This document shows, piece by piece, positions 1 through 12,000 of a DNA stretch of 64,000 nucleotides. A program made the position numbers and the translations under genes. The notes under the pieces are model-generated. The model had not been told where the DNA came from and ran no database searches. It was given only the letters and a program-made list of their open reading frames with translations. The DNA lies in assembly GCA_014607495.2 (NCBI GenBank), contig CP053163.1, positions 4,754,716 to 4,818,715 of the forward strand, written 5' to 3'. Each line of letters starts with the position of its first letter. Within the stretch, counting starts at the first letter, position 1. Source of the stretch: Carposina sasakii. Its lineage: Eukaryota; Arthropoda; Insecta; Lepidoptera; Carposinidae.

Positions 1-360
1 ATAATAGACCACCATGTAAGTCAACTGGACTAGCTGTATTGGTACCATTCCAGTGCTGATTCACATTATTTACACAGAGATAGTAAAACTAACATGCCTA
101 TAATAAAAATGAATAGTAAAAGATACTTCGACATCCGCGTCCATACTTCAACCCGTGACCCATGATATAATAAAAATAAAGTTACAAAGAAAATCAAAGC
201 ATTTGTTATACAATTGCACCAGACATATTCTATGAAAAATATGAAAAATATAGAATGAACCCATTATTTTACAAGCAACTATTGCGTTAGAAAAGATCAA
301 GAAAATTCATAAAATGATAATAAATAGATAAAATAGAAACAAGAACGTAAAAATAAAGAC

Positions 361-1260
361 CATAAATTTTATGAAGCAATAGTTGAATTTGTTTTTTACA
401 AGCATTAAAATTGGCGATATCCCGCAAATTGATTTAAATAACATTGTAGTTATTTATTAGATAAAAAACTGTAGTGTCCAGCATAATTATTTTCACTTAC
501 AATCGTGTTCGAAAATTACAGCCTTTTCGTTTAATTAGATAGTGTTATAATTGCGGTGGTTAATTTTTTGATAACGACAAAGCCGATCGGTTTATATGGT
601 TAATATGATATATAATTATGTGCCTAACAATGTAGTTTTTCTTGAAAAATAAACGGGTTAAATGGGTAGTTACTTCTTTAACAACTGTGTCAGCGATAAA
701 ATTAAAAATAAAGTTATATTTCTAATTATTTTTTTCTATCCTTTCGTAGAAAGTATATGAATTGCAAATTATTTTAATAATTTATTATGGCTTAAGGTGT
801 GCATAAATTTTATTGAAGCAATAGAGTTGACATTTGTTTTATGTATCAATATTTATAATTAAAGTTGAAGTACATATCAATTTTCATTAAACATTGGCGA
901 TATCCCGCAAATGTCGATTTAAATAACATTGTAGTTATTTATAGTGGAACTCAGAGGCTACAAGTTTTAAAAGCTACTGCGTTTTGACTGCATTATGCCA
1001 GTGTCAACGACCAGCCATGCATAATTATTTTCATGCATTTATGCGTTGCTGGTTTAAAAGGTTTGAACAATCGTAAGGCTTTGAAGAAGATCAGGGGGTA
1101 GCATGCAAGGTGGTATGTCGTACAGGAATAAACAAAGCAAGATACGAAAAAAGAAGGTTGATTAGATTGCCCCGTTACAATAAAAAATTAGATGGCAGAC
1201 ATGCTCATATCATATTTATAATTCCGCTTTGCGGTGGTTAATTTTTTAAGCAATAACGAC
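361..1260. repeat. Degenerate direct duplication (361-590 and 799-1250)
   Basis: Four strings recur in the same order: CATAAATTTTATTGAAGCAA (one base shorter in the first unit), TTGGCGATATCCCGCAAAT, AACATTGTAGTTATTTAT and TGCGGTGGTTAATTTTTT. The second unit is longer through insertions. No coding signal. Confidence 0.8.
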
Positions 1261-2168
1261 ATCCTTCGAAGCTTGAAACAATTTAGATTAAAAGTATATG
1301 ATCTAATAAGATTGGTTAGAAGTAGCAGACGATATGGTGAGAAGAGAAAAATAAAGAAATAAAACCGCGGCCTAACGAATCTACGACCAAATCGGTCATT
1401 TATGCCTGTTCCTATAATGTTATGTGCCTAATCAGATTTTGTGTAATTGTTCTTTAAATTTCCATAAAAAAAAAACTATAGTTTAGTTACAACATTTCTT
1501 GAAATGCAATTTTCTGTGTATTACAGTATAATTGACATATGTTTTTTTTATTTTATTAAAAGGTCAGATTTTTTATTCTAATGTATTAATGGTCAAAAAC
1601 TAGATTCTTACTTCTTTAAAATCCATACAAAAAATAAATTCTGTGGTATAGGCACCCCATTAGAAATGTCCAAAGCATTGAGCTATCACCGCTTAAACTG
1701 AATTTAGAGCAGTTATCAAAGAATTTAGAAAATCCATAAATTCTCTGTGATGTACAAATCTTTCTTAATTTAATATATAAAATTCTTAGTCTAGAGGAAA
1801 GGTTTATAACGACATAAAATTGTCTAGGCACAGAAACTTGTGATGCACCGACTGGAATACAAAGAGGTCGTAATCAAAGCGAGCTCGGTCACACTTGTTC
1901 TTTAAACTTTACCTTCTTTATTGTACAGATTAGGATACTTATCTTCATAGTTTTTAAACAGTCTGCCATTCGGTGCACCTACCGTCTGCCCTCTTAATCA
2001 ACCTTGAATGGTGAATGGTTAATTTATCTATCGCAGATCACACCGTGATATAAATTTTCAGACACATAAATTGGCAATTTGGTATTAAGGTAAATTTTTG
2101 GCATAATATATAGTTATTTAAAAGCAAAAGTTCCATCCCAGTCATGATCGAGAAAATACATTAAATAT

Positions 2169-2370
2169 GTAAAACTAGCGACTCGCCCCGGCTTTTCACG
2201 GGTGCAGTGCTGATACTATACATACATATAAACCTTCCTCTTGAATCACTCAATCTATTTAAAAAACCGCATCAAATCCGTTGCGTAGTTTGGAAGATAT
2301 AAGCATACATAGGGGAAGACAGATAGCGGGAAGCGACTTCGTCTTATAATATGTAGTGACTAAAAACTAC
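2169..2370 (+). repeat. Interspersed repeat (GCGACTCGCCCCGGCTTTTC)
   Basis: ACTAGCGACTCGCCCCGGCT, CCGCATCAAATCCGTTGCGT, AGACAGATAGCGGGAAGCGA. Its right half recurs inverted at 61508-61590. Class unknown. Confidence 0.6.
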
Positions 2371-3220
2371 GTTAAATATATGAATGAACTGCTAATATGA
2401 ACGAGGCAGAACACTTGGAAAACAAACTGCCAACTGTTGTATTTGAAAGTTACGCGCGCCGGCGGAATATGTGGCTCACTTTGTAATTCTATATTTTTAT
2501 AGAAGCTCGAGGTGGAAACAAACTTGAGAATTGAGCCCAAAATCAACTGCGTTACAGATGTTACAATTTGGATGTTTGCACACAGTTTTACTCTACAGGT
2601 TTCATTATTATTATTTTATTTACGAGTTAGTGAGTTACGACATGACGGATGATAAGAATCAATAGAAAAAGAGTGCATACTCGTATTGCGTTTCAGCATC
2701 AACTTTATCCCACAGATAGGTTATCTGCATGACCATTGGGAAAGTCCCTGAGCCATTCGATATATTTTCGATAACCCAACTACAATTATCGATAACTGAA
2801 ATAATTATTTTATTATCCTCATGAAATTGTTCTACGGCTTACATTAATGATGGGTCTTCATATCAAGCCGGGTTACAGATATTGAAACTTGCTATTGCTC
2901 TAATTGTTTTAATTTCAATGAGTTACCTGATTCATTTTAATGAAAACAGGTTTATTGATATTCAGAAAATTAACTATTCCACTTTTACTTTGAATATTGC
3001 CAACAACCATAACCTCGAAATTCAGTCTACATAAACTTCTAAATTTCAAGGAAACGCGTTGATTAACAGCTAATATCTTATGGCTGTGCAAAGCTGTATT
3101 TGCATACTACTTAGGTATTTGTGTCTGGCTAGATTTATGCCGACACAGTTATAGCAACGCGGTTCAGAAAAAACTGCTTTACTCGTTATTAAGTACTTTA
3201 ATTACTACGGATGCGTATTA

Positions 3221-3352
3221 AGGTGGGTTCCCACGGTGCGTGATTTCGCGGACGGACGCGCCTGTATTACCACGGACGCTCCGTTTCCCATGATCCATGG
3301 TGCGGGCTTGTGCACGTCCGTCCGTAATATCACGCACCGTGTGAACCCACAT
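3221..3352. mobile_element. Harbinger-like MITE, 132 bp, TTA duplication
   Basis: AGGTGGGTTCCCACGGTGCG ... CGCACCGTGTGAACCCACAT, arms of about 37 bp, with TTA at 3218-3220 and 3353-3355. A 3-bp TWA target is typical of PIF/Harbinger (knowledge). Confidence 0.75.
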
Positions 3353-3848
3353 TTATACGAGTATCCACCAATATTATTGATTGGTATTTGATGTTAAGCA
3401 ATTTGATTGGTATCCGGTAAGGTTCTTGTGTCCATCTATACCCCGTTTTTTTAAAGGTAGAAATCTTATTTGCGAAGAAGCATTGCGAATAAACATTAGA
3501 ACACTCATACCATAGAGGAATATTCCTCTATGCTCATACTTATAAGATATGAGTGAAGTTTGACGTTTTTCCATATTGATGTATCCTAATGGTATCCTAC
3601 TAAAAAGTTCACTTTTGTGTTTGCTAAATCAGCTTCTTTATGTTTTTTATAGTGCAAACTTTATATGAGTAGGTACTATCAAATTGAGATTAGGAACTAT
3701 TGATGATTATAATACACAAAAGTGTGCCTAGTAAAAAACCTAATTTCGTTCTTTCAGATTCTTTCTATTTTTAAATAAAATGAGGTATAGATGGAGCAGC
3801 GGGCATCCACAGATCTCTGCTATCACGCCCATTTAATTATCTTCCTTA

Positions 3849-3955
3849 CGTTCTCAGATAGCCTATCAGAAGAACAAAGTTGATGCTATCTTTCTCTAAA
3901 ACTTGATCATGATAGAGACAGCATCAACTTTATTCCTCTGATAGGCTATCTGACG
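3849..3955. mobile_element. Small foldback element (AGATAGCCTATCAG)
   Basis: CTCAGATAGCCTATCAGAAG ... CTCTGATAGGCTATCTGACG with AAAGTTGATGCT/AGCATCAACTTT in the arms. One arm of the same family (AGCATCAACTTTATCCC ... GATAGGTTATCTG) lies at 2692-2733. Confidence 0.7.
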
Positions 3956-4013
3956 TTTGGAAAAATCAGCCTAAGAATCAAATGTCATGTTCGCTTAAGG
4001 TTATATGTGTGGT

Positions 4014-4090
4014 GAAAACCCTATTATGGCAGTAGCCTTGTGGCTGTCCCCTGTAGAAGGCCTAAGTCCAACAGAAGACTGTAGGCTGAG
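4014..4090 (+). repeat. RTE-tail SINE-like repeat, 3' fragment
   Basis: ATTATGGCAGTAGCCTTGTG, GAAGGCCTAAGTCCAACAG, TGTAGGCTGAGG. Confidence 0.55.
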
Positions 4091-4762
4091 GTATGTGTAC
4101 ATAAAATATAATTCTGAACATATATATTTGCCAAAGCCAGTATTACAGCTTAAAATCACAACAACAAGAATTTAATCTATAGCTCGAGTGTTGGCAATTA
4201 ATCACAAGCAAGTTGAGCTGTTATTGTAAGGGAAATATTAAGATGTAAATTAATTAATATTGTACGTCAAGTGACTGAGCGACCCGGAATCTACTTTATT
4301 GGATACCGGCAGTAAAATGATATAGGAGAGGTCGCTAAAATACTGCATGCGATTAATTAGCGGTCTGGATATGTATTGAAGCTTATTTCTTGTCGAGTCT
4401 CTTGTATTGTACATGCATCTCTTATTTTATCCTGCGCCCGTAGCATGACTTTGGTGAGAGCGAGATGTCTCACATTTACGCGACAAATCCACAGAGCTAA
4501 CTAATAACTAGACGAGGCAAGTGTTTCTACTTGGTGTGTAAAAAAGGATTGCAAACCACTTCTATCAGCTCTAATTCAGTCTTGGCTTGAGAACGAGTGT
4601 CTATTCTAATTCCCAATTCTATTTTTTACACACAAAGCACATACACTTAGTTTATCTATTTATTAATAGCTCTGTGAATTTGACGTTTAAAAGTGAGATA
4701 TCTCGCTCTCACCAAATTCATCATACCGGTGCTGCTATTTATATTTTGTGTGTGTGTGCGAT

Positions 4763-4925
4763 GGGCTGACCACCTGTTACTACTAACCATCTCAACTACG
4801 TATACCCTCAAAATTGGTCAGAAGTGTCACCGTGTGGTTCTATCGGCCCTTGGTGCTCTGCCTACCCCGTAAAGGATAAAGGCGTGATTATATATATATA
4901 TATATGTATGTGTATATGCAATGGA
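4763..4925 (+). repeat. ATGT-tailed interspersed repeat, copy 1
   Basis: GGGCTGACCACCTGTTACTA, GGTTCTATCGGCCCTTGGTG, CTCTGCCTACCCCGTAAAGG, then (TA)n and ATGTATGTG. Unclassified retroposon-like 3' end. Confidence 0.65.
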
Positions 4926-5200
4926 TTTTTTTTTAAATACGATTTTTCCATTTCAACTTGCAGCAACGGAATTACTTCAGCATCTATTTATTCATTATTC
5001 AATGTAAAAAATTCGCAAAAATTCCAAATACAAATCGAATTTATGCATTACATTACATAATATACATATAATAATATACATACAACAACAAGTTAGCTAG
5101 AACACATGATATAACCTCTAATTTCCTTAGTCGACTGTTACGATATACTCGGAAGGAGATGCAGCCGACATATTCTAGGTAGTGAAGCCCCCCTTAGCTT

Positions 5201-6590
5201 AGCCCCCTTAATCGAATATCGGGATGCTTGCCTTCCTACAGCAAACGTTGTAAAGGTTTTGACTACATAGGTAAATGACATATCTCAATGTTATCCATTT
5301 CAAACTGCAATTAGCAACCAGCAACATTTTAGAGCTATCGGTTATTGATCGCCTGCAGACCGCGTTCACAGACATTGGTAGATATCGCCATAGAGCACAT
5401 ACAAAATGGAGGTGCTTTGAACACGTTTCTTCATAGTTTCTTAAACCTGTCTAGGATAGCATACACAGATGTAGTGGGTTAGTTAATACCCGTTTTGTCA
5501 TCTTCAATCTATCTACAATGGGGGATATTTGAGTTTCTGATAGATAAAATTTTAAAAGCCAGTTGCTACCATTGTTGTATTTAGTAGTATCATTTGTAGC
5601 ATCATCTGCGAAAATATGTTGGTTACCTCTTCATGTTTTAGTTGCTCAACCTATGTTCTAATTGTACTTTCAACTGTATATGTATGCAAAATTTCACTAG
5701 CAATGGGTAAGTAAATAACCTCATTTACTAAAAGAAACCCGACTGTGTCACAATATTGACCCAGTGTCACTCCCACGCTAAGTCGAATCTAAATTATACT
5801 TCTCAAGCTGCGACTGCTGTTTAGACCCTAGAGCGTGCCAAAGAAATATACATATAAACATGCATTTGAAAAACATAGCCCTACTTATGGCGCCGTCGGG
5901 TAATAAAGCGTGAAGAGAAAACAAACTTACTTTCACTTACGCAAACTTTGGTAGGGATGGTCCTGACGTCGTAAGCAGAATAACACATCTTTTACTCACT
6001 CAATGCAGACTTACGAGAATAGATCCTCGATGTATCAGGCACAAGGATATCGCTAGATTAGCTTACTGGAGCGAGAATACCTTTGACAATATCGGTGGTT
6101 CTTGTTGAGGAGAATTGTTCATAAATTATTTTAACCTCACGATTGCAGCGATTGACTTTAGATATAATGGTGAGTTTGACCTCATTATCATTAATCGGTG
6201 ACTCAAACTTTAATCACTTGTAGCGGAGCCATCTATCGGATGCAGGAGAGAACCACAATCGAATGCAAAATCTTAGAACGCGATATCGAAGTTTCTAAAA
6301 GTGATTGGAATATATACATGGGCCAACGACTAGTGGCTCGGTGGGGCCGGAAGCGCTTCCCTTTTCACCATCCCCACACACTATTAACCATGATGAAACA
6401 ACTCCTATATGAAGAAACCATCTCTAAAGCGAGTACCTTCAAGGGAAAAGTTACATCTATAGTCTGCGGTATAGTACCTATATAATCTGCCATGGTGCGT
6501 ACGGAATGCTATCTCGCGAAATTATGAAAATCAATCTCATTTTCTTACAAGAATGATATCCTATATATGTCTGGCATAGCGGAGTCATAT
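5201..6590. other. Intergenic, apart from the 6198 frame
   Basis: No gene, long repeat or clear element end recognised. Confidence 0.5.
6198..6485 (+). other. Unidentified 95-codon open frame
   Basis: Contains TTIECKILERDIEVSKSDWN and YMGQRLVARWGRKRFPFHHP. The preceding TAGCGGAGCCATCTATCGGA resembles repeat ends, so repeat-derived origin is likelier than a gene. No recognised domain. Confidence 0.2.
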
Positions 6591-6774
6591 ACATAGATCA
6601 GTGACATCTTAGCATATAACCTAAGAGAACGCCCTTAAATTCCTTGTCGACTCTTACGACATGCACGGAAGGAGATGCAGCTGATGTATTCATGTGAAGC
6701 GCCCCCTCCGGCTTCATTTCGAATGTGAGGATTTTGTTATACTTGTTCTTTACTGTACACAAAACACTACAATA

Positions 6775-6850
6775 AATACAGAGAAATTTACATAAGTAAT
6801 GCATACAAAGGCGTGCTTATCTCTGCAAGAGATTTCTTCCAGCATACAAT
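6775..6850 (-). repeat. LINE 3' UTR fragment
   Basis: AATGCATACAAAGGCG and CTTATCTCTGCAAGAGAT then TTCTTCCAGCA match the 3' UTR at 55010-55080 of the LINE fragment above. Confidence 0.5.
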
Positions 6851-7571
6851 ATGGCAAAGTGAGAATAGGTATTAAAGGTAATGTGTACAGACATAACTAA
6901 AATTCGGTAACTTCACAATTAATCAAAAATAAAATATACATACATACATAAATAGATACATACATTTTCTACAGCAAATGTCTCAAAAAATTTTGACTAT
7001 AGGAATAAGAGCGTTTAAAAATAATGATGTTACTCCTCTCTACTTTGACTAAACAAAGTCATATTCACAAGCCTGAAACTTTCCTATATTGAAATTCATT
7101 TTCAGAAAATTTTAGGCGTATGGAAGTTACATTATTAAAGGTCTCATCGATACTTTATAGGATTTGCCATGAAATGGATACCATCAAACTTGTCTGCCAT
7201 TTTGTTTTTATACCCTTACTTCTTGTGACACAGTTCAGTACTCCTGTGGATATTTTCATCAAATAAGTCACAGGTCCTAAAAATATTAGTCACGATTATA
7301 TGTTTAATATTGAAAAGTTAATACTACGCCTTATATATTTGTATTGTAACTCATCCCTGGCTACCATTTCACCTGATATAACGGGAATCATCATCATCAT
7401 TTCATATTCTCAGTCATAGGAACTCCACTGAGCCCAATATCTACCTAGGATTCCCATAAAACTCAATACGTCTGTTTACAGACACTATGACAAAATACTT
7501 ACTCAATATTCTTTTATATTAATTTTTTTTAAAATATTGGGCGAAATTTTACTCAATATTCTTTTATATAA

Positions 7572-7852
7572 TACAGGAATTTTTGGTTCAACGTTTCCGA
7601 AAACTACGGAATCTCCCCAATCACGATATTTTTCTTGGAAGATCTGGGAAGTGGGTTTCCAAAATATTAGGGTCCAAATTTATACTGCGTTTTTGTGCAT
7701 AAATCTACGCGCGTAGCAGGATTTTTTCACGAAAAATATTAGTCTTTTAAACACTTTATTTAGACAGATATTCCCAATTTTTTTTGGCATAAACTTCTTT
7801 ATTTCGTATTAACCCTTCGTTAAAGGTGGCCACAAAAAAACACCCTGTATAT
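7572..7852 (+). mobile_element. TA-flanked ~390-bp MITE, copy 1 (internal deletions)
   Basis: ACAGGAATTTTTGGTTCAAC, GAAAACTACGGAATCTCC, CCAAAATATTAGGGTCCAAA, GCGCGTAGCAGGATTTTTTC, GGTGGCCACAAAAAAACACC then CTGTATA. Shorter than the 48468 copy. Confidence 0.75.
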
Positions 7853-8045
7853 ATTTACGTTCTTACTTATTCCATCTTTTCAATCTAAACCTTGATGTCT
7901 TGACCCGAGGGAATACCCGAGATGCCTCTTGTAATAAATATCATAAAATTTTAACATTCAAACATCTTTACGTTTTCCTAAACTATCGGACGTCTATTAC
8001 GAGGATAGTGTCGGGCTGGAGCGCGCTGAAGTCCAACGTTATTTT

Positions 8046-8142
8046 GATATTTGCTTTGACCCACGTTAAAAATACTGTGACATATATAGACTGATGGAAA
8101 ATTGGAGCTGGAACGCGCTTTAGTTGAACATTGTTGACCAAT
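8046..8142 (-). pseudogene. Relic of the last exon of a tandem serine protease duplicate
   Basis: Aligns over its length with exon 5 (9047-8946): both have the same spacing from (V/I)GxxxS to PSVY. TTCCATCAGTCTATA is identical, and ACGTGG, CAAAGC/CAAGCG and AATATC follow in order. A one-base loss after SVYI shifts the frame, the stop is replaced and the acceptor AG is gone. No GDSGGP exon was found between this relic and the intact gene. Inference: a downstream paralog has decayed, leaving only this exon. Confidence 0.72.
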
Positions 8143-8945
8143 AGCTTTACTCATACGAGTATTGTTTAATTTTGTGCACAAATAATTTCAACAGGAAATT
8201 CTTTTACCAATGCCCATAACAACCTTTCATCGCAGCACGCCTGTTGCGCACACGCCACTCAATCATAATTAATCAACCCTATATAATTCCTATTGACATG
8301 ATGAACAAAACCCGTCACTTTTCAAAGACCCGCATACAGGGCCATGCGATTTTTCCCGTCCGGTGCAAAAACAGCGGAAACTTCTGATTCCTCATAAATA
8401 ATTTTATACTCTGTATAGATGGTAGCGACATTGATCTACCCTTTTATTGTTTGAGATAAGTATGTGCATTTTGGGGATATTTATTGAACCAGAACATGGT
8501 CATTTATGGGATAATCGGGTTATTCTCTCTATTTTGGATAAAGGAGACATAATTGATTACATTTGGTAATGTGCTGCATGAAAGAAAAAAGTAGGAAACA
8601 AGACTTCACTTTTTTAGGAAGACTTGCTCAGTGTATAGTATAGGGTAGGGTGTAGGTAACGTACACGGAAAATGTTGTCTTCAGACTATGAGTTTGAAGT
8701 GAAAGTTACCTGAACTTAATTACCAGAGAAATTATTTTTATTTCAATGCGCTAGCTGTAAAATAATTTTAGACGGTAAAACTGTATTTAGAAAAGAAAGA
8801 TAAAGTAGCTGTGCTCATATAAAATGCTTATAATATAAGTTTAAAAGGCGTATACACAAAAAATACTGGAATACAGTACGCTTTTACCAGAGCGTACTTA
8901 TGTTTCTGGTCTGCATATAAATTCTTTTGGCATCTTTGTGATCAT

Positions 8946-9047
8946 TCAGATATTCGCTTGTATCCACGTCAAAAACGCCGTAACCCTTGTATAGACTGAT
9001 GGAAGCTTGGATTCACATGTTTCAAATCCAAAGGAAACCACACCAAC
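8946..9047 (-). CDS. Protease exon 5: C-terminal end
   Basis: 102 nt including TGA, encoding residues 258-290. The acceptor TATTGCAG precedes GTTGGTGTG. It contains VSFGF, Cys268, PSVYTRV and the terminal helix TAFLTWIQANI. No AATAAA was found within the next ~100 bp of the minus strand. Confidence 0.92.
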   Translation of the reverse strand, partial: VGVVSFGFETCESKLPSVYTRVTAFLTWIQANI

Positions 9048-12000
9048 CTGCAATAAAATGTGAATGGTATAAAATGAATGAATAAATTCCGAAATGTATA
9101 TTTTATAAATACCTTTCAATGGAGAAACCTGAAAACATCGTTAATTCTATTTTTTCTTCGGTTTTTCTCAACTGTTTTTCCTTTTTGCCACCCGCAACAA
9201 AAATATTTTTCGGAATAAAAAGTGGCCTATGTCCTTCCTCAAGTTCTATACTACCTTTGTCCCAGATTTTATTCGAATGAGTAGTTTTGGTGTGAGCGAC
9301 AGGTTGACAGAGTTACTTTCACACTAGAAAAATGTTTACGTAAAACATTTTTTTTTTACATTTTGCTGTGTTTCAGTTGACATAAATAAAGATATCCTTA
9401 CCAAGGTCCTGACATTATTCCATACAACAGTAAGAGGACCTCCGGAGTCACCCTCGCAGGTGCCGACACCCCCTGCACCGCTGGTGCAGATGTGACTGCC
9501 ATGGATCTGGACGTCTTGCATCGAGCTCTGGCATACAGTATTCGTGATGATAGTTACAGTTGTGTGATATAGGGCAGTTGTTGTGGGAAAACTATTTTGA
9601 GCTGAAACATGGAAGACGAGCTTGAGATTGCTTGCTGCTCATCATTCTCAGCCATGAGAAGTCCACTGCAGCCATAGGCCTCCTTTAACAATCTCCATTC
9701 CGGTCGGTCGGAAGCGAACTTGGCTAGGTCCTCCGTGCATCTTGCGGATGGGCTTCCCACCATGCGTTTGCCGATACTCGGTATTCACTCTAAAACCTTT
9801 CGGCTCCATCGGCCATCGGTTATCCGAGCTATGTGCTTTGCCCTTGCTCATAGACTACAAAGTGGTCTATGTTGCTTCTTTACATTTTTAATTCTTATGT
9901 ACCTACATAAGTAAGCATTAACTATTTCGCGTTACACTTTGCTCGCTTTTTTATGTGAGATAAAGTATTTTCTGGTTTGTAATACTATTGTACTATTATA
10001 CAGTGTGTAACAAAAGGGGTATGCTAAGCGAAACGCTATAAAATTAGCCTAATATCACTGTGCCTGTCTTCTAAAGATGAGACTTAAAGCACATGTTTAT
10101 TGTTCATCTTAAATTTTGAAGATAGGCTCTTTATAACAGTGGGTTAAGTACATAGCATTTCGCTTAAGATATCCCTTTTGTTTTATACTGTATAATCTGT
10201 GGCTTTACCGTCGCTTGTTTTCCCATATCCGGAGGCAGTAGCCGTTAACCCGGAAAAACCCTGATTGACGTCCGCAATGCTCGGAAGCGGTATTGCTTGA
10301 ATGTTATCTAAAAAGATTTAGAAAAACATTGTATTTATGGCTCTTTTCCCATAATTATTTTTTTTTTTAATTTTCATAACTAAGTACCATTAACTATTTT
10401 CTTAAAATTAAAAAAAAAACCTCCTCTTTTACAAGAGTGCATACAGGGCAAAAATAGCACTATGAATACGGGTAAAAAATATGCTATATAAATAGGTAAC
10501 GTGGACCAAGTTGCGGGTGTCCGCTAGTAATAGCATAAGTGTGTGGTAGGCTATTATATATATATTATATTTCGACTATATATTTATACCTAGCGGTGAT
10601 AGCCCAGTGGTTAAGACGTGCACCTTCCAAGCGGGATTTCGATCCCAGTCACGGGCCTGTACCAAAATTAACTATTTAACAGATTTTAATGTTTAAAAAA
10701 AAAAACTTATCACTTAGCTTGCGCCTCGGAAAGCACGTAAAACCGTTGGTCCTGCGCCTGATCTCTCTCCGGTCGTGTCGGCTTTCCGTCCCATCGGACT
10801 ATGAGAGTAACGGAATCGAGAGTGCATCTGTGTTTGCGCGCACACTTGTGCACTATAATATCTCCTGCGAACCTGGCCAATCTCAGTAGATTGGTCGCCT
10901 TGACCGAAATACGGTAGGAGATCATCATCACCTAGCTACACGCAATTTAATTTAAAATCATGTCTACCTAAAACATCGGTACTTACTGGTATACTGGACA
11001 CTCGTAATTTTTGCCACCGCAATGTCAAAAGTTATATCATTTATGTTCCAATTCGGGTGCACGACTACATTAGTTGTGTCTATCCTTGTTCCTCCATTAA
11101 AGATAGTAAGAGAGCCAAGAACGACAGTAAAGAGCTGGGCTTGACTTTGCCCATCCCACCAGCAGTGGGCTGCCGTTAGCACCGCTGTCTGGGATATGAG
11201 AGAACCGCCGCAAATGGAGGTCCAGCCAGTTGTTAGTCTCGCTATTATACCAGCCTGGAAATATTTAATTTTTTTATTCGTCATCGTCAGCCTATTGCAG
11301 TCTACTGCAGAGCAAGCTACAAGGCTACTGCCATAAGGGGTTTTTGCCCATAGTCCGTGATCACAGTTAGTGACCTGTGGTTTTTAATTGTAGGTTATTT
11401 TATCATTTAATGGTATTAGAATATAAATACATAGTGTAACAGAAGGGGCATGTTAAGCGAAATATTTTATAGACAGCCCAATATTAGAACCTGTACACGG
11501 AGGTTCGAAATCGAATGCTTATTTTTTCCAGACATATTTTGCGTTGCTTAGGAATATTCGTTGGTACAATCTGGGTATTTGAGTTTCAAATTATGTGGAC
11601 AGATTCTGTAACTAGCGCATTATTTTCATAGTATTAACATACATACACATAAAAATACACTATACATAAAAAAACAATACACATAAAAACCGCCTTTGCA
11701 ATACTAAACTTATTTGTTTTGATATTTATATACTTTAAATACAAATTTATTTAATGAATTATGCAGTTGGGTAAATACAGAGAAAAAACTTAAATCTAAA
11801 ACATATGTATTTACAAATAGAAAATTGCCTGCAACTCCACCGCTGGCAACGTGGCCAAAAGGCTGGCCGCATTGCTCCGCTGGATGGCGAGGCTAGTTCT
11901 TTGTCCAAAATATTCAACACTACAATTGCGAGTTTGATCTCAATCTCTAATCTAATACAATCAATTATCTACAGTAGATAAACACTACAAAATTAGTTAT

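Noticed and set aside
7499..7569. Direct repeat TTACTCAATATTCTTTTATA upstream of a MITE, taken as a target duplication
   Set aside because: Both copies lie on the same side of the MITE, so it is a small local tandem duplication.
9499..9601. Starting the Ser-containing protease segment at the Met of MQDVQIHG
   Set aside because: The frame is open upstream through ITNTVC to a proper acceptor at 9602, in phase with exon 3; the Met is internal.
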